DNA of 64,000 bases from Methylobacterium sp. J-090 (GTDB lineage: Bacteria; Pseudomonadota; Alphaproteobacteria; Rhizobiales; Beijerinckiaceae), in assembly GCF_022829345.1 (NCBI RefSeq), contig NZ_JAKSXV010000087.1:20253-84252 (forward strand), written 5' to 3'. A model generated the notes under the pieces. It was not told the origin of the DNA and made no database searches. It saw only the letters and a list, made by a program, of their open reading frames with translations. Position 1 is the first letter of the stretch; each line of letters begins with the position of its first letter. Both the position numbers and the translations under genes were made by a program. This document shows, piece by piece, positions 35,376 through 43,821 of this stretch.

Positions 35376-36902
35376 ATGCGGGCTGGGTCTTCGGTCGCCG
35401 TCGTCGGCGCGGGGTTGGGCGGCCTCGCGGCGGCCTGCGTGAGCGCGGCGCGCGGCCACAAAGTCACCCTCTACGACAAGAACGACTGGCTCGGCGGCAA
35501 GGCGGCGGTGCTGCATCAGGACGGGTTCCGGTTCGACATGGGGCCGACCATCCTCACCGTGCCGAAGGTGCTGGAGCGCATCTTCCAGGAGGCCGGGCGC
35601 GACATCCGCGACTACCTCGATCTCCGCCGCCTCGATCCGCAATGGCGCTGCTTCTTCGACGACGACACCCGCATCGACCTCATGGCCGACGTGCCGACCA
35701 TGGCGGCCTCCATGGACCGCTTCGCCCCCGGCACGGGCGCCGGCGAGGGCTACACGAAGTTCATCGAGATCTCCGAGCACCTCCACGGCGTCTCCAACCG
35801 GTTCTTTTTCTGGAAGGCCGTGGAGGACCTGTTCGACACCATCGACATCCGCGCCAACATGAACCCCGGGACGCTCCGGGATGTCCTGTCCCTGCGCATG
35901 GGCTCGTCCGTGGCCGGCACCATCCGCTCCAAGGTGAAGGACGCCCGCCTCGCCCAGATGCTCGACCACTTCGTCCAGTATGTCGGCTCCTCGCCCTACG
36001 GCGCGCCGGCCGTGCTCTGCGCCATCGCCCACATGCAGACGGCCGAAGGCGTGTGGTACCCCATGGGCGGCACCCGCGCCGTGGCCGAGGCCCTGGCGAA
36101 GCTCGCCGGCGAGCTCGGCGCCACCCTGCGGCCGGGCGACGAGGTCACGGGGATCGCCATCGACAGCGGTGCGGTGACGGGCGTGCGCACCGCCGCCGGC
36201 ACCACCCCGTTCGACGCCGTCATCTCCAACATGGACAGCGTGCGGACCTACCGGGAACTCGTCGGCGGCGCCGTCGGCAAGGCCTACGAGAAGAAGAGCT
36301 TCGAGCCGGCCTGCTCGGGCGTGGTGCTCTATCTCGGCCTCAACAAGCGCTACGACCACCTCAGCCACCACGACTTCGTCTTCTCCCGCAACCCGGAGGA
36401 GGAGTTCGACCACATCTACCGCAAGGGCGAGCCGGCCCCGGACCCGACGGCCTACCTCGCCGCGCCGTCCTCCACCGATCCGAGCGTGGCGCCGGAGGGC
36501 GGTGAGGCCCTCTACGTCCTCGTCCACACGCCCTACCTCCGGCCGCATCACGACTGGAAGACGATGTTCCCGGCCTACCGTCAGGTGATCCTCGACAAGC
36601 TCAAGCGCACGGCCGGCATGCCCGATCTCGAGGAGCGCATCGTCGTCGAGCGCCACCTCACGCCGCAGGACATCCACGAGCGCTACAAGGTCTTGAACGG
36701 CGCGATCTACGGGCTGGCCTCCCACGGCAAGTTCATGGGCGCGTTCAAGCCCGGCAACCGATCGCGAAAGGTGCGGGGCCTCTATCTCGCCGGCGGCGCC
36801 GCCCATCCGGGCCCCGGCATGCCCATGGTGATGATGTCGGGCTGGATCGCGGCCGATGCCCACGACACCGACGCGCGCGGCGAGGTCCGGGCGAGCGCTT
36901 AA
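35376..36902 (+). CDS. Carotenoid desaturase of the CrtI/CrtN family (second copy)
   Basis: The 508-residue flavoprotein starts MRAGSSVAVVGAGLGGLAAA (FAD-binding) and has GGKAAVLHQDGFRFDMGPTI, YPMGGTRAVAEALAKLAGELG and the C-terminal LYLAGGAAHPGPGMPMVMMSG. It is clearly a paralogue of the desaturase-like gene 2.7 kb upstream. In C30 carotenoid pathways one such enzyme desaturates 4,4'-diapophytoene and the other oxidises the product. The assignment between the two copies is not possible here. The ATG at 35376 follows a 106-base gap. The stop codon TAA lies inside a 40-bp palindrome. Confidence 0.9.
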   Translation: MRAGSSVAVVGAGLGGLAAACVSAARGHKVTLYDKNDWLGGKAAVLHQDGFRFDMGPTILTVPKVLERIFQEAGRDIRDYLDLRRLDPQWRCFFDDDTRIDLMADVPTMAASMDRFAPGTGAGEGYTKFIEISEHLHGVSNRFFFWKAVEDLFDTIDIRANMNPGTLRDVLSLRMGSSVAGTIRSKVKDARLAQMLDHFVQYVGSSPYGAPAVLCAIAHMQTAEGVWYPMGGTRAVAEALAKLAGELGATLRPGDEVTGIAIDSGAVTGVRTAAGTTPFDAVISNMDSVRTYRELVGGAVGKAYEKKSFEPACSGVVLYLGLNKRYDHLSHHDFVFSRNPEEEFDHIYRKGEPAPDPTAYLAAPSSTDPSVAPEGGEALYVLVHTPYLRPHHDWKTMFPAYRQVILDKLKRTAGMPDLEERIVVERHLTPQDIHERYKVLNGAIYGLASHGKFMGAFKPGNRSRKVRGLYLAGGAAHPGPGMPMVMMSGWIAADAHDTDARGEVRASA

Positions 36903-37003
36903 GCAGGTTCGCATTGGCGTGCCAACGCGAACCTGCTTAGCTTCCTGATCTGTCGCAGATTTTCGACGCAAAACCGGTGACCACTTTTGCGAAACCTGCT
37001 TAG
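36900..37003. repeat. Rhizobiales-type palindromic intergenic element
   Basis: A 40-bp palindrome with one mismatch (TAAGCAGGTTCGC at 36900-36912, complement at 36927-36939, with nested TTGGC-GT-GCCAA) includes the stop codon of the preceding gene. It is followed by ATCTG-TCG-CAGAT (36948-36960) and CGCAAAA...TTTTGCG (36967-36991), then GCGAAACCTGCTTAG (36989-37003), a copy of the palindrome half. The CGCAAAACCGGTGACCAC motif resembles a repeat common in intergenic regions of Rhizobiales. Confidence 0.75.
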
Positions 37004-37013
37004 GGACCGAGCG

Positions 37014-37823
37014 GTGTCGGCCCCGGCCCGATCGGCCTTCGTCTGGCGGTTCATGGTCGGGTATTTCGACCGGTTCCTGCGCCGCCACATGAATGCCCTG
37101 CGCCTCGCCCGCTGGGGCGTGCCGGATTTCGCCGATCATCCCGGCCCCATCGTGGTCTATTGCAATCACCCGGCGTGGTGGGATGCCGCCGTGGTCATCC
37201 TGCTCGCCGGGCGGCTGTTCCCCGCGCGCGAGAGTCACGCGCCGTTCGATGCGAAGATGCTGGAGCGCTACGCGATCTTCTCCCGCATCGGCGCCTTCCC
37301 GGTCGATCTCGATTCGGCGCGCGGCGCGGCGCAGTTCCTCAAGGCCTCACGGAAGATTTTGGCCTCGCGAAAGATTCCGGCGCGGCCCGGCGCGATGATC
37401 TGGATCACCGCGCAGGGGCGTTTCGCCGATGTCCGCGCCCGGCCGCTGGATCTGCGCGCCGGCGTCGCCCGCCTGCCCGAGCTCGCCCCCGACACCCTGT
37501 TCGTGCCCCTCGCCCTCGACTACGCCTTCTGGGAGGAGCGCGGCGCGGAGGCCTGCGCCGCCTTCGGGCCGCCGATCCGGGGCGCCGACCTCCACGCCCT
37601 CCCACGGCCCGAGCGCCTCGCCCGGATGGAGGCGGCCCTGACCGACACCCTCGACCGCCTCACCGCCGACGTGATCGCCCGCGATCCCGGCCGCTTCACG
37701 GCCCTCGTCTCGGGTGCCAAGGGCGTCGGCGGCGTCTACGATCTCGGGCGGCGCCTGCGCGCGGCCCTCACCGGGCGCCGCTTCGAGCCCGCCCACCGGG
37801 CAGAGGAAGACCGCCGGCCGTGA
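37014..37823 (+). CDS. PlsC-like acyltransferase of the carotenoid cluster
   Basis: The 269-residue protein is of the lysophosphatidic acid acyltransferase superfamily, with the catalytic NHPAWWD (H-x4-D) motif at about residues 44-50 and a later ITAQGRF stretch in the position of the FPEG/substrate-binding block. The GTG at 37014 follows GGGACCGAG. The frame is open to 36987, but that part is the repeat element. The stop overlaps the glycosyltransferase start (GTGA). In staphyloxanthin-like pathways an acyltransferase (CrtO) esterifies the sugar placed by a glycosyltransferase (CrtQ), and this pair fits that role. Confidence 0.83.
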   Translation: MSAPARSAFVWRFMVGYFDRFLRRHMNALRLARWGVPDFADHPGPIVVYCNHPAWWDAAVVILLAGRLFPARESHAPFDAKMLERYAIFSRIGAFPVDLDSARGAAQFLKASRKILASRKIPARPGAMIWITAQGRFADVRARPLDLRAGVARLPELAPDTLFVPLALDYAFWEERGAEACAAFGPPIRGADLHALPRPERLARMEAALTDTLDRLTADVIARDPGRFTALVSGAKGVGGVYDLGRRLRAALTGRRFEPAHRAEEDRRP

Positions 37824-39139
37824 TCCTCGCTCTCGCGATCGTTTCAGTGCTGCTTGCCCTCCTGCCGGCGGTGCTGGCGGCCGTAAACCTGTCGGTCCTC
37901 CGCACGCCGGTGTCGGATGCGTCTCGGACTGAGGCTTCGCGCAGGCAGCACGGGTCCCCACACCTTGCAGGAGAGGGACAGGGTGAGGTGTGTGACACCT
38001 CCGACAAGCTCGCACACCTCACCCCAACCCTCTCCTTCCAAGAGAGGGAGCCTGTCGTGCTCTACGCCGATCGTTCGTCGATGGCCGACCCCGGTCGCCC
38101 GGACGCCGAAAAAACGCCCCGCGTCTCGATCCTGATCCCGGCCCGCGACGAGGCCGCCACCATCGAACACACCGTGCGGGCGGCGCTGGCGAGCACGGGG
38201 GCCACCGTCGAGGTGCTGGTCGGCGACGACCACTCCACCGACGCCACCGCCGCCCTCGTGCGGGCCATCGCGGCCACCGACCCGCGCGTTCGCCTCGTGG
38301 CGATCCCGTCCCTGCCCGAAGGCTGGACGGGCAAGAACCACGCCTGCTCTGTCCTCGCAGGTGCGGCCCGCTTCCCCCACCTCCTGTTCATCGACGCCGA
38401 CGTGACCCTGGCGGCGGCGGCGGCGGCGGCTTTGGCGGCGCATGCCACCGCCACGGGCGCCGCCCTCGTCAGCGGCGTGCCGCGCCAGCGCATGGGGACG
38501 CTCGGCGAGCGTCTCACCGTGCCGATGATCGGCTTCCTCCTCGTCGGCTACCTGCCGGTGCCGATGATGCGGTCCTCCCTGCGTCCGTCCCTCGGGGCGG
38601 CCTGCGGCCAGCTCGTCCTCGTCGACCGGGCGGTCTACGCGCAGACCGGCGGCCACGGCGCCATCCGGGGCTTCCTGCACGACGGCGTGCTCCTGGCGCG
38701 CCTTTTTCGCGCGGCGGGCCACGGCACGGACCTCGTGGCGGGGCACGCGCTCGCCACCTGCCGGATGTACCGGGGCTGGACGGAGGCCTGGGCCGGGTTC
38801 TCGAAGAACGCCCACGAGGGCATGGCGACGCCGCGCGCCCTCCCCGTCTGGACGGCGCTGCTCTTCACCGCCCATATCCTGCCGGTGCTGCTGCTGATCC
38901 TGTTCGGCCTCGGCCTCGCCGCACCCGGGGCGGCCGGCCTGGCGCTCGTCGCGCTCCTGCTGTCCCTCGGCACGCGGGCGGCGATCACCTTCGCCATGCG
39001 CGAGCCGGCCCTCACGATCCCGCTCCATCCCGTGGCCGTGGCCGTGGCGCTCCTGATCCAGTGGAACGTGCTCCTGCGCCGCAAGGCCGCCGGTGCCGCC
39101 GTGTGGAAGGGGAGAAGCTATCCGCTGAACGGCGCCTGA
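37820..39139 (+). CDS. Family 2 glycosyltransferase of the carotenoid cluster, with an in-frame palindromic insert
   Basis: The 439-residue membrane glycosyltransferase (CrtQ/HpnB-like) has an N-terminal helix (residues 1-24), a GT2 domain with VSILIPARDEAATIEHTV from residue 102, GDDHSTDATAALVRAI, LPEGWTGKNHAC and the DxD-like FIDADVT, and three or four C-terminal helices. Residues about 37-88 (including GSPHLAGEGQGEVCD and LAHLTPTLSFQERE) have no counterpart in the family. They are encoded by a REP-like element also present near 63085. The frame is kept, so the protein may still work. It follows the acyltransferase gene by a GTGA overlap and its 3' end overlaps cutA by 22 bases. Confidence 0.85.
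   Translation: MILALAIVSVLLALLPAVLAAVNLSVLRTPVSDASRTEASRRQHGSPHLAGEGQGEVCDTSDKLAHLTPTLSFQEREPVVLYADRSSMADPGRPDAEKTPRVSILIPARDEAATIEHTVRAALASTGATVEVLVGDDHSTDATAALVRAIAATDPRVRLVAIPSLPEGWTGKNHACSVLAGAARFPHLLFIDADVTLAAAAAAALAAHATATGAALVSGVPRQRMGTLGERLTVPMIGFLLVGYLPVPMMRSSLRPSLGAACGQLVLVDRAVYAQTGGHGAIRGFLHDGVLLARLFRAAGHGTDLVAGHALATCRMYRGWTEAWAGFSKNAHEGMATPRALPVWTALLFTAHILPVLLLILFGLGLAAPGAAGLALVALLLSLGTRAAITFAMREPALTIPLHPVAVAVALLIQWNVLLRRKAAGAAVWKGRSYPLNGA
37930..38075. repeat. REP-like palindromic element inside the glycosyltransferase reading frame
   Basis: The left arm gagagggacagggtgaggtg (37971-37990) pairs with the right arm cacctcaccccaaccctctc (about 38012-38031), giving a long imperfect inverted repeat. 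The flank cacgggtccccacaccttgc and the right end ccaagagagggag also match the 63080-63215 copy. The element is read through in frame by the glycosyltransferase gene, adding roughly 50 residues between its N-terminal helix and catalytic domain. Confidence 0.8.
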
Positions 39140-39459
39140 TCCGGACCGGTCTCACGCAGGATCCAGGCCGCCGTGTCCGGGTCGGCGCCCTCCACGGGCA
39201 AGTGGAGAATGATCGGCGTCTCGTAGGGGTGGCGCGCCTTCAGGGCGGCGGCCAGGGGCTCGGCCAGGGTCGCGCGGCTCTTGATCAGGGCTACCACCTC
39301 GTCGGCCCGCTCCACCGCGCCCTTCCAGGCATAGACCGAGCGCATCCCCGGCAGCACGTTGACGCAGGCGGCCAGCCGCATGCGCACCAGGGCCTCGCCC
39401 ACGGCCAGCGCCGCGTCGGCATCCGGGAAGGTGGTGTAGACGAGAAGCGGACGCTCCAT
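39118..39459 (-). CDS. cutA: CutA1 divalent cation tolerance protein
   Basis: The 113-residue ferredoxin-like trimeric protein of the CutA1 family has LVYTTFPDADAALAVGEALVRMRLAACVNVLPG at the start, YAWKGAVERADEVVALIKS in the middle and the diagnostic HPYETPIILHLPV near residue 85. Its exact role in metal tolerance is unsettled. The ATG at 39459 has GGGAG upstream and is preferred over the open frame extending to 39495. It converges with the glycosyltransferase gene and overlaps its 3' end. Confidence 0.93.
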   Translation of the reverse strand: MERPLLVYTTFPDADAALAVGEALVRMRLAACVNVLPGMRSVYAWKGAVERADEVVALIKSRATLAEPLAAALKARHPYETPIILHLPVEGADPDTAAWILRETGPDQAPFSG

Positions 39460-39566
39460 GCTATGGGTCTCCCGATCGCGGACCGGCGGTTGCATCCCGC
39501 GCGGTGCGCTTGCGGTCCGAGGTGCGACGCGGATCGCGGTTGGGTCAACGGGGCGGACGAGGGTTC

Positions 39567-40337
39567 ATGTCGCGGCGTTTCAACACGATCGCGTTCATCG
39601 CGAGCCCGACGGACGATGCGCGCCAGGCGGCGGACGCCCTGATGCGCCGCTACGACCACGTGCCGCCCGAGGAGGCGGACGTGGTGGTGGCGCTCGGCGG
39701 CGACGGCCTCATGCTCCAGGCGCTCCATCGCTTCATGGATGCCGGCAAACCGATCTACGGCATGAATCGCGGCACCGTCGGCTTCCTCATGAACGAGTAC
39801 CGCGAGGAGGACCTCCTCGAGCGCCTCGAGAACACCAAGCGCAGCCGCATCCACCCCCTGCTCATGGAGGCCGTGGATACGGAGGGGCGCCGCCACCGGG
39901 CGCGGGCGCTGAACGAAGTCTACATGCTGCGCCAGACCCACCAGACCGCCAAGCTGCGGATCTCCGTCGACGGCCACGTGCGCCTGCCCGAACTCATCGC
40001 CGACGGGGTGCTGGCGGCGACGCCGGCCGGCTCCACCGCCTACAACCTCTCGGTGGGCGGGCCGATCCTGCCCCTCAACGCCCGCCTGCTGGCGCTGACG
40101 CCGATCTCGTCCTTCCGCCCGCGCCGCTGGCACGGGGCGCTCCTGCCCGATCACGCCCGCATCTTCATCGAGGTGCTCGACGCCGAGCACCGGCCCGTGG
40201 CGGCGGTGGCCGACCACACGGAGTTCCGGCGGGTCGCCACCGTCGAGACCTGGCTCGACCATGCCAGCAACCTCGTGCTCCTGCACGACCCCGGCCACAG
40301 CCTCGACGAGCGGATTCTGCGCGAGCAGTTCGGCTGA
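39567..40337 (+). CDS. nadK: NAD kinase
   Basis: The 256-residue cytosolic enzyme phosphorylates NAD to NADP. It has the GGDGLMLQALHRF diacylglycerol-kinase-like motif near residue 45, GMNRGTVGFLMNEY, the NE-D-type ALNEVYMLRQTHQTAKL stretch and the glycine-rich DGVLAATPAGSTAYNLSVGGPIL. The length is normal for the shorter alphaproteobacterial form. The ATG at 39567 has GAGGG directly upstream. An in-frame start at 39504 adds non-family residues. It stands alone, divergent from cutA. Confidence 0.94.
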   Translation: MSRRFNTIAFIASPTDDARQAADALMRRYDHVPPEEADVVVALGGDGLMLQALHRFMDAGKPIYGMNRGTVGFLMNEYREEDLLERLENTKRSRIHPLLMEAVDTEGRRHRARALNEVYMLRQTHQTAKLRISVDGHVRLPELIADGVLAATPAGSTAYNLSVGGPILPLNARLLALTPISSFRPRRWHGALLPDHARIFIEVLDAEHRPVAAVADHTEFRRVATVETWLDHASNLVLLHDPGHSLDERILREQFG

Positions 40338-40385
40338 TCCCGTCCGCGCCGGGCCCAACCTAGGGGTCGGGGCCGACGCGCGGTC

Positions 40386-42338
40386 TTACGCGGCGAGGCG
40401 GACGCGCTCCCGGTCGGCGCGGTAGCTCGCCACGAGGGCGTTCGGGATCGTGTCGAGGATCTCCGCGACGGTCGCCGCGTGGGTCTGCACGTCGTCCTGC
40501 CGCGTCGTCTCCCGCAGTTTCGCCGCACGCTCCTCCTGGAACTGCGCCAGGATCGCGCGCGGCAGGGCTTCGAGGATGAGGCCGACGGGGTCGGTCCGGG
40601 CGGCGTCCCCGGCTGTGAGAGTGCCATCGGCTCGAATGGCCACGTCCGGCGCGATCGTATCCGTCTCGATCGTGCCCGGGACCTCCGCCGCTAGGGAGGC
40701 CGCGCCGGCTTCGTGTTCGGCGACGGGTGCGGCGATCGTGACGGGCTCGGGCGCCTGCAGGGCTTCGGAGGCCTGCGGGGCTTCGGACGCCTGCGGGGCT
40801 TCGATTGCCTGCGGCTCTTGGCGTGCCTGCGGGGCCTGGTGTGCCTGCGGCGCTCGGGGCGTCTCCAGCAGCATCGCCGTCTCCGAAAGCTGCGCCGCCT
40901 GCGGGGGCGTCCCGGCCTCCGCCATGGCCTCGGCTTCTGAAGGTGTCCCGGTCTCGGGAAGCTCGGCGGTCGCCACGGTCCCGGCCGTCTCCCGGTGTCC
41001 GGTGATCTCGGCCGTCTCGCGGAGCGTCTGCCGCATGGCGGCGGCGTGGTGCGCCACCGGGGGGGGCGGCACTTGGCGCTGGGCCTCGCGCCACTCCGCA
41101 TCGAGGATCTCGGATGCCATGGCCCGCGCGTCGAGGGACGGGGTGTCGAGGCGCCGCGCCTCGGGGAACGGGTCGGCCGCCGCCGGGGGCGCCAGCGCCT
41201 GTTGCTCGGCCATCATCCGGGTCCGCTCGCGCGCGGCGTCGCGGGCGGCCTCGGCCTCGAAGCGGGCCAGCAGGGCCATGACGCCCTGGGCGTCGGCGAA
41301 CGGCATGGTCTCGCAGGCGGTGAGCGCGCGCTCGATCATGAGGCGCGACAGGGCCGCGCCCCGCGCGGTGCTCTCGCCCCGGCCGGCCTCGCGCCAGGCC
41401 GAGAGGGCGGCGGTGAAGGCCGGCAGCAGCATTCCCGGCAGGCCCGCCTTGCGGTGAAGGGCGGCGTAGGCGGCGCTCGACCCCTCGTGCATCAGGCCGG
41501 CGGCCCGGGCCGGGGCGAGTCCGGCGAGGTCGGCGAGGGCGGTCTCGGCGAACGGCATGTGGCCCGACAGGATCGCCCGCAGGATCAGGCCCGCGTTGAG
41601 CTGGCCGTGTGTCCGCAGGTAGGCGACGAGGCGGGCGAGATCGATGGGGTGCGCCCCGGCGCTGAAGTCCAGGGTCGCCCGCTCGCGCGCCTCCCGGCCG
41701 GCCCGTTCGCCCCGGGCCGGCGTAAGCCATCCGGACGCGACGGCATGGCGCGACAGGGCCTCGGCGAGCCGATCCGTGCAGGCCTGGCGCACTTCGAGGG
41801 GGAGGTGCGGCCGGGCCAGCACCGCCTCGCGCAGGGGCGCGTCGTCGCCGTGGCGCGCGACGAGGCGCAGGAGACTGCCGGCGGTGATGCGGGCGCTGCA
41901 ATTCCGCACCATCGCGGCGAGGGCCTCCGGTCCGGCGATCTCCGCCATGGCGCCGGCCACCGCGTGCGACAGGTCGCGCCGCTCGGCGATGGCGACGCGC
42001 GCGGCCTCGCAGCCGATGGCGATGCCGTCGACGAGGTCGGCGTCGGTGAGGACGGGCGAGCGCCTGAGGACGAGGCAGGCGATGTCCGGCAGGTCGCCGG
42101 CCAGCGCCACCACGAGGGAACGCGGCGTCGCGGGGCTCGCCGCGCAGGCCTCGGCCAGGGCGCGACGCACCAGCGGGGCCGGGTCGTCGAGGAGCGCGAG
42201 GATCGTGGCCTCGGCCTGACCCGCCGTGTCGGGGGCGAGGCCCCCGTGCAGGGTGGCCCGGACCAGGGCGCCGGCCGCCTCCGCCCGGCGCTCGGCCGAG
42301 GCGTGCTGCGTCCAGGCGAGGAACTGGCGGATGATCAT
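40386..42338 (-). CDS. DUF2336 domain protein with a glutamine/alanine-rich repeat tract
   Basis: The 650-residue protein of unknown function begins with a HEAT-like all-helical DUF2336 region (residues about 1-330; ALLDDPAPLVRRALAEACA and SPVLTDADLVDGIAIG). DUF2336 is widespread in Alphaproteobacteria. A low-complexity tract (about 440-520) made of QAP/APQA/QASEAPQA units follows, then a C-terminal helical region ending in RADRERVRLAA. The tract is probably a flexible linker. It overlaps the upstream lytic transglycosylase-like gene (ATGA), so the two are coupled. No catalytic residues were recognised. Confidence 0.82.
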   Translation of the reverse strand: MIIRQFLAWTQHASAERRAEAAGALVRATLHGGLAPDTAGQAEATILALLDDPAPLVRRALAEACAASPATPRSLVVALAGDLPDIACLVLRRSPVLTDADLVDGIAIGCEAARVAIAERRDLSHAVAGAMAEIAGPEALAAMVRNCSARITAGSLLRLVARHGDDAPLREAVLARPHLPLEVRQACTDRLAEALSRHAVASGWLTPARGERAGREARERATLDFSAGAHPIDLARLVAYLRTHGQLNAGLILRAILSGHMPFAETALADLAGLAPARAAGLMHEGSSAAYAALHRKAGLPGMLLPAFTAALSAWREAGRGESTARGAALSRLMIERALTACETMPFADAQGVMALLARFEAEAARDAARERTRMMAEQQALAPPAAADPFPEARRLDTPSLDARAMASEILDAEWREAQRQVPPPPVAHHAAAMRQTLRETAEITGHRETAGTVATAELPETGTPSEAEAMAEAGTPPQAAQLSETAMLLETPRAPQAHQAPQARQEPQAIEAPQASEAPQASEALQAPEPVTIAAPVAEHEAGAASLAAEVPGTIETDTIAPDVAIRADGTLTAGDAARTDPVGLILEALPRAILAQFQEERAAKLRETTRQDDVQTHAATVAEILDTIPNALVASYRADRERVRLAA

Positions 42339-43429
42339 GGGCCGCTCCGGGCGGTGAAGAGGGAGGGATCGAGGGGGGCGCCGGTCCGGGCGGCCGACGC
42401 GGTGTTGAATTCGGCCGGCCGGCGCGGCGGCAGGGGGGCGCCGACGAGGGCGTTGGCGTCGGGACGCGCGGTGTCGGATGCCTGCACCGCCGGGGTGCTC
42501 GCCGCCGATGCGCCGCCGATGGGCTCGGCCAACGTGGTGTCCGCCGTCCCGTCCGAGCGCGGAAAATAGGTCGGCGCGCTGCGGGCGGCGTCCGTGGCCG
42601 CCCGCCCCTGCCAGAGCTTGGCGACCCCTTCCGAGACCGCACCCTGGCGCTTGTCGGTCTGGAACAGGGAGCGCAGGCCGCCGTCGAGGGAGGCGTAGGC
42701 GGTGGTGCCCTCCGGCAGCACGATGGGGCTGGCGGCCTGCAAAGTTCCCGATTGGGCCCCCGTGGAGCGGGCCGTGGACAGGAGGGCATAGAGTTCGGCC
42801 GCCCCCCGCGCCCGGCCGGTCTTGTCGTAGAACAGGCCGCGGTTGGCGGCGGCCGCCTCCGGCATGTCGAGGGCGGCGGTCCGGGCCGGGCTCGCCTGCG
42901 CGGTGTTGATGAGGGCGGCGGCCCCGCGCGCGCCGAGCACGTGGGCGGCGTAGAGGTCGCCCCCCGTGGGTTCGCGGCCGAGCGCCGCCGTCAGGGCGTC
43001 GCGGTTGTTCTGGGTCAGGGCGCCGGCGAGCGTCGCGGCGGTCTTGGGGTCGCGGCGCAGGTCGAGGATCGTCTGGCGCGCATCCGGGTCGGCCACCGTG
43101 TAGGTGCCGTCGGGGCGTGCCGTGATGGCGTCGGCGTAGGTCTGGAGGCCGAGCTTCGGCCCGGCGTTCTTCATGGTGCCGAGCCAGGTCTGTTCGATGA
43201 ACTGGAACAGGCCCGTGGCCGAGGAGGTCCCGGCCTTCGCCGTCGGGTTGAGGGCGGATTCGCGCTGGGCCGTCGCCAGCAGGTAGTCGAAGCCCGCGCC
43301 GGAGGTCTGCGCCCCGTCGCGGATGGCCTCGACGACGGTGGAGCCCGCCCCCGTCGCGGCACGCGCACCGGCGTCCCGGCTGGCGCCGGTGTCGCGGGAG
43401 GTGGCGGGGGGCGTGGTGAACAGGAACAT
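42335..43429 (-). CDS. Lytic transglycosylase-like (SLT domain) protein
   Basis: The 364-residue protein has a lysozyme-like SLT domain at about residues 40-180, with the motif LLATAQRESALNPTAKAGTSSATGLFQFIEQTW. The Glu in ATAQRESAL is in the position of the catalytic glutamate. No clear cleavable signal peptide is present, and the remainder (200-364) is low-complexity and proline/alanine-rich. It overlaps the downstream DUF2336 gene. Such proteins cleave peptidoglycan, often for assembly of cell-envelope machines. The partner machine is not evident. Confidence 0.8.
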   Translation of the reverse strand: MFLFTTPPATSRDTGASRDAGARAATGAGSTVVEAIRDGAQTSGAGFDYLLATAQRESALNPTAKAGTSSATGLFQFIEQTWLGTMKNAGPKLGLQTYADAITARPDGTYTVADPDARQTILDLRRDPKTAATLAGALTQNNRDALTAALGREPTGGDLYAAHVLGARGAAALINTAQASPARTAALDMPEAAAANRGLFYDKTGRARGAAELYALLSTARSTGAQSGTLQAASPIVLPEGTTAYASLDGGLRSLFQTDKRQGAVSEGVAKLWQGRAATDAARSAPTYFPRSDGTADTTLAEPIGGASAASTPAVQASDTARPDANALVGAPLPPRRPAEFNTASAARTGAPLDPSLFTARSGP

Positions 43430-43537
43430 GCGCCGTCCGGCTGAGGGCGCGGCGCCGTGATGGCCACCTGTCCGTCACGCCTGACTTTGGTCAACTATGG
43501 TAAAAGAAGACTAAAGAGCGTGCGCGCGCGACCCTGT

Positions 43538-43813
43538 TCAATCCGGAGCAAGGTAGCGTCGCCGCGCCCAGCCCAGGATCGGACCGGCCTTGACCCGGCA
43601 CCAGGTCAGACCGCTCGGGGTGTCGCTGGTGCAGCCGAAGCCCCGGATGCGCGCGCCGGCCGGCACCTGCCCGAGGGCGGGCGCGGCGGCGTCCGGCGTC
43701 TCGCGGAGGGTCAGGCCCTCGCCCCGGGGCAGGCCGTCGACGCGGAAGGCCTCGACGGCGGCGGCCGGCCCCGCCAGGGCGAGGAGGGCGGGGAGCGTGA
43801 AGGCAAGGCGCAT
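43538..43813 (-). CDS. Small exported SH3-like domain protein
   Basis: The 91-residue protein has a signal peptide (RLAFTLPALLALAGPAAA, cleavage near residue 19) and a single bacterial SH3-like domain: LTLRETPDAAAPALGQVPAGARIRGFGC, then WCRVKAGPILGWARRRYL. SH3b domains usually bind cell-wall peptides. The two cysteines may form a disulfide. The ATG at 43813 begins eight bases after the stop of the ketoreductase gene. The frame runs open further upstream only because it passes through that gene. Confidence 0.8.
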   Translation of the reverse strand: MRLAFTLPALLALAGPAAAVEAFRVDGLPRGEGLTLRETPDAAAPALGQVPAGARIRGFGCTSDTPSGLTWCRVKAGPILGWARRRYLAPD

Positions 43814-43821
43814 GGCGGGTC

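Noticed and set aside
37988..38060. Frameshift or pseudogene in the glycosyltransferase caused by the repeat
   Set aside because: The reading frame stays open across the whole element and the catalytic domain motifs follow in frame, so the gene is considered intact.
40360..42789. 809-residue minus frame overlapping DUF2336 and transglycosylase genes in another frame
   Set aside because: It is proline/arginine-rich out-of-frame translation. The DUF2336 frame has family similarity and proper start coupling.
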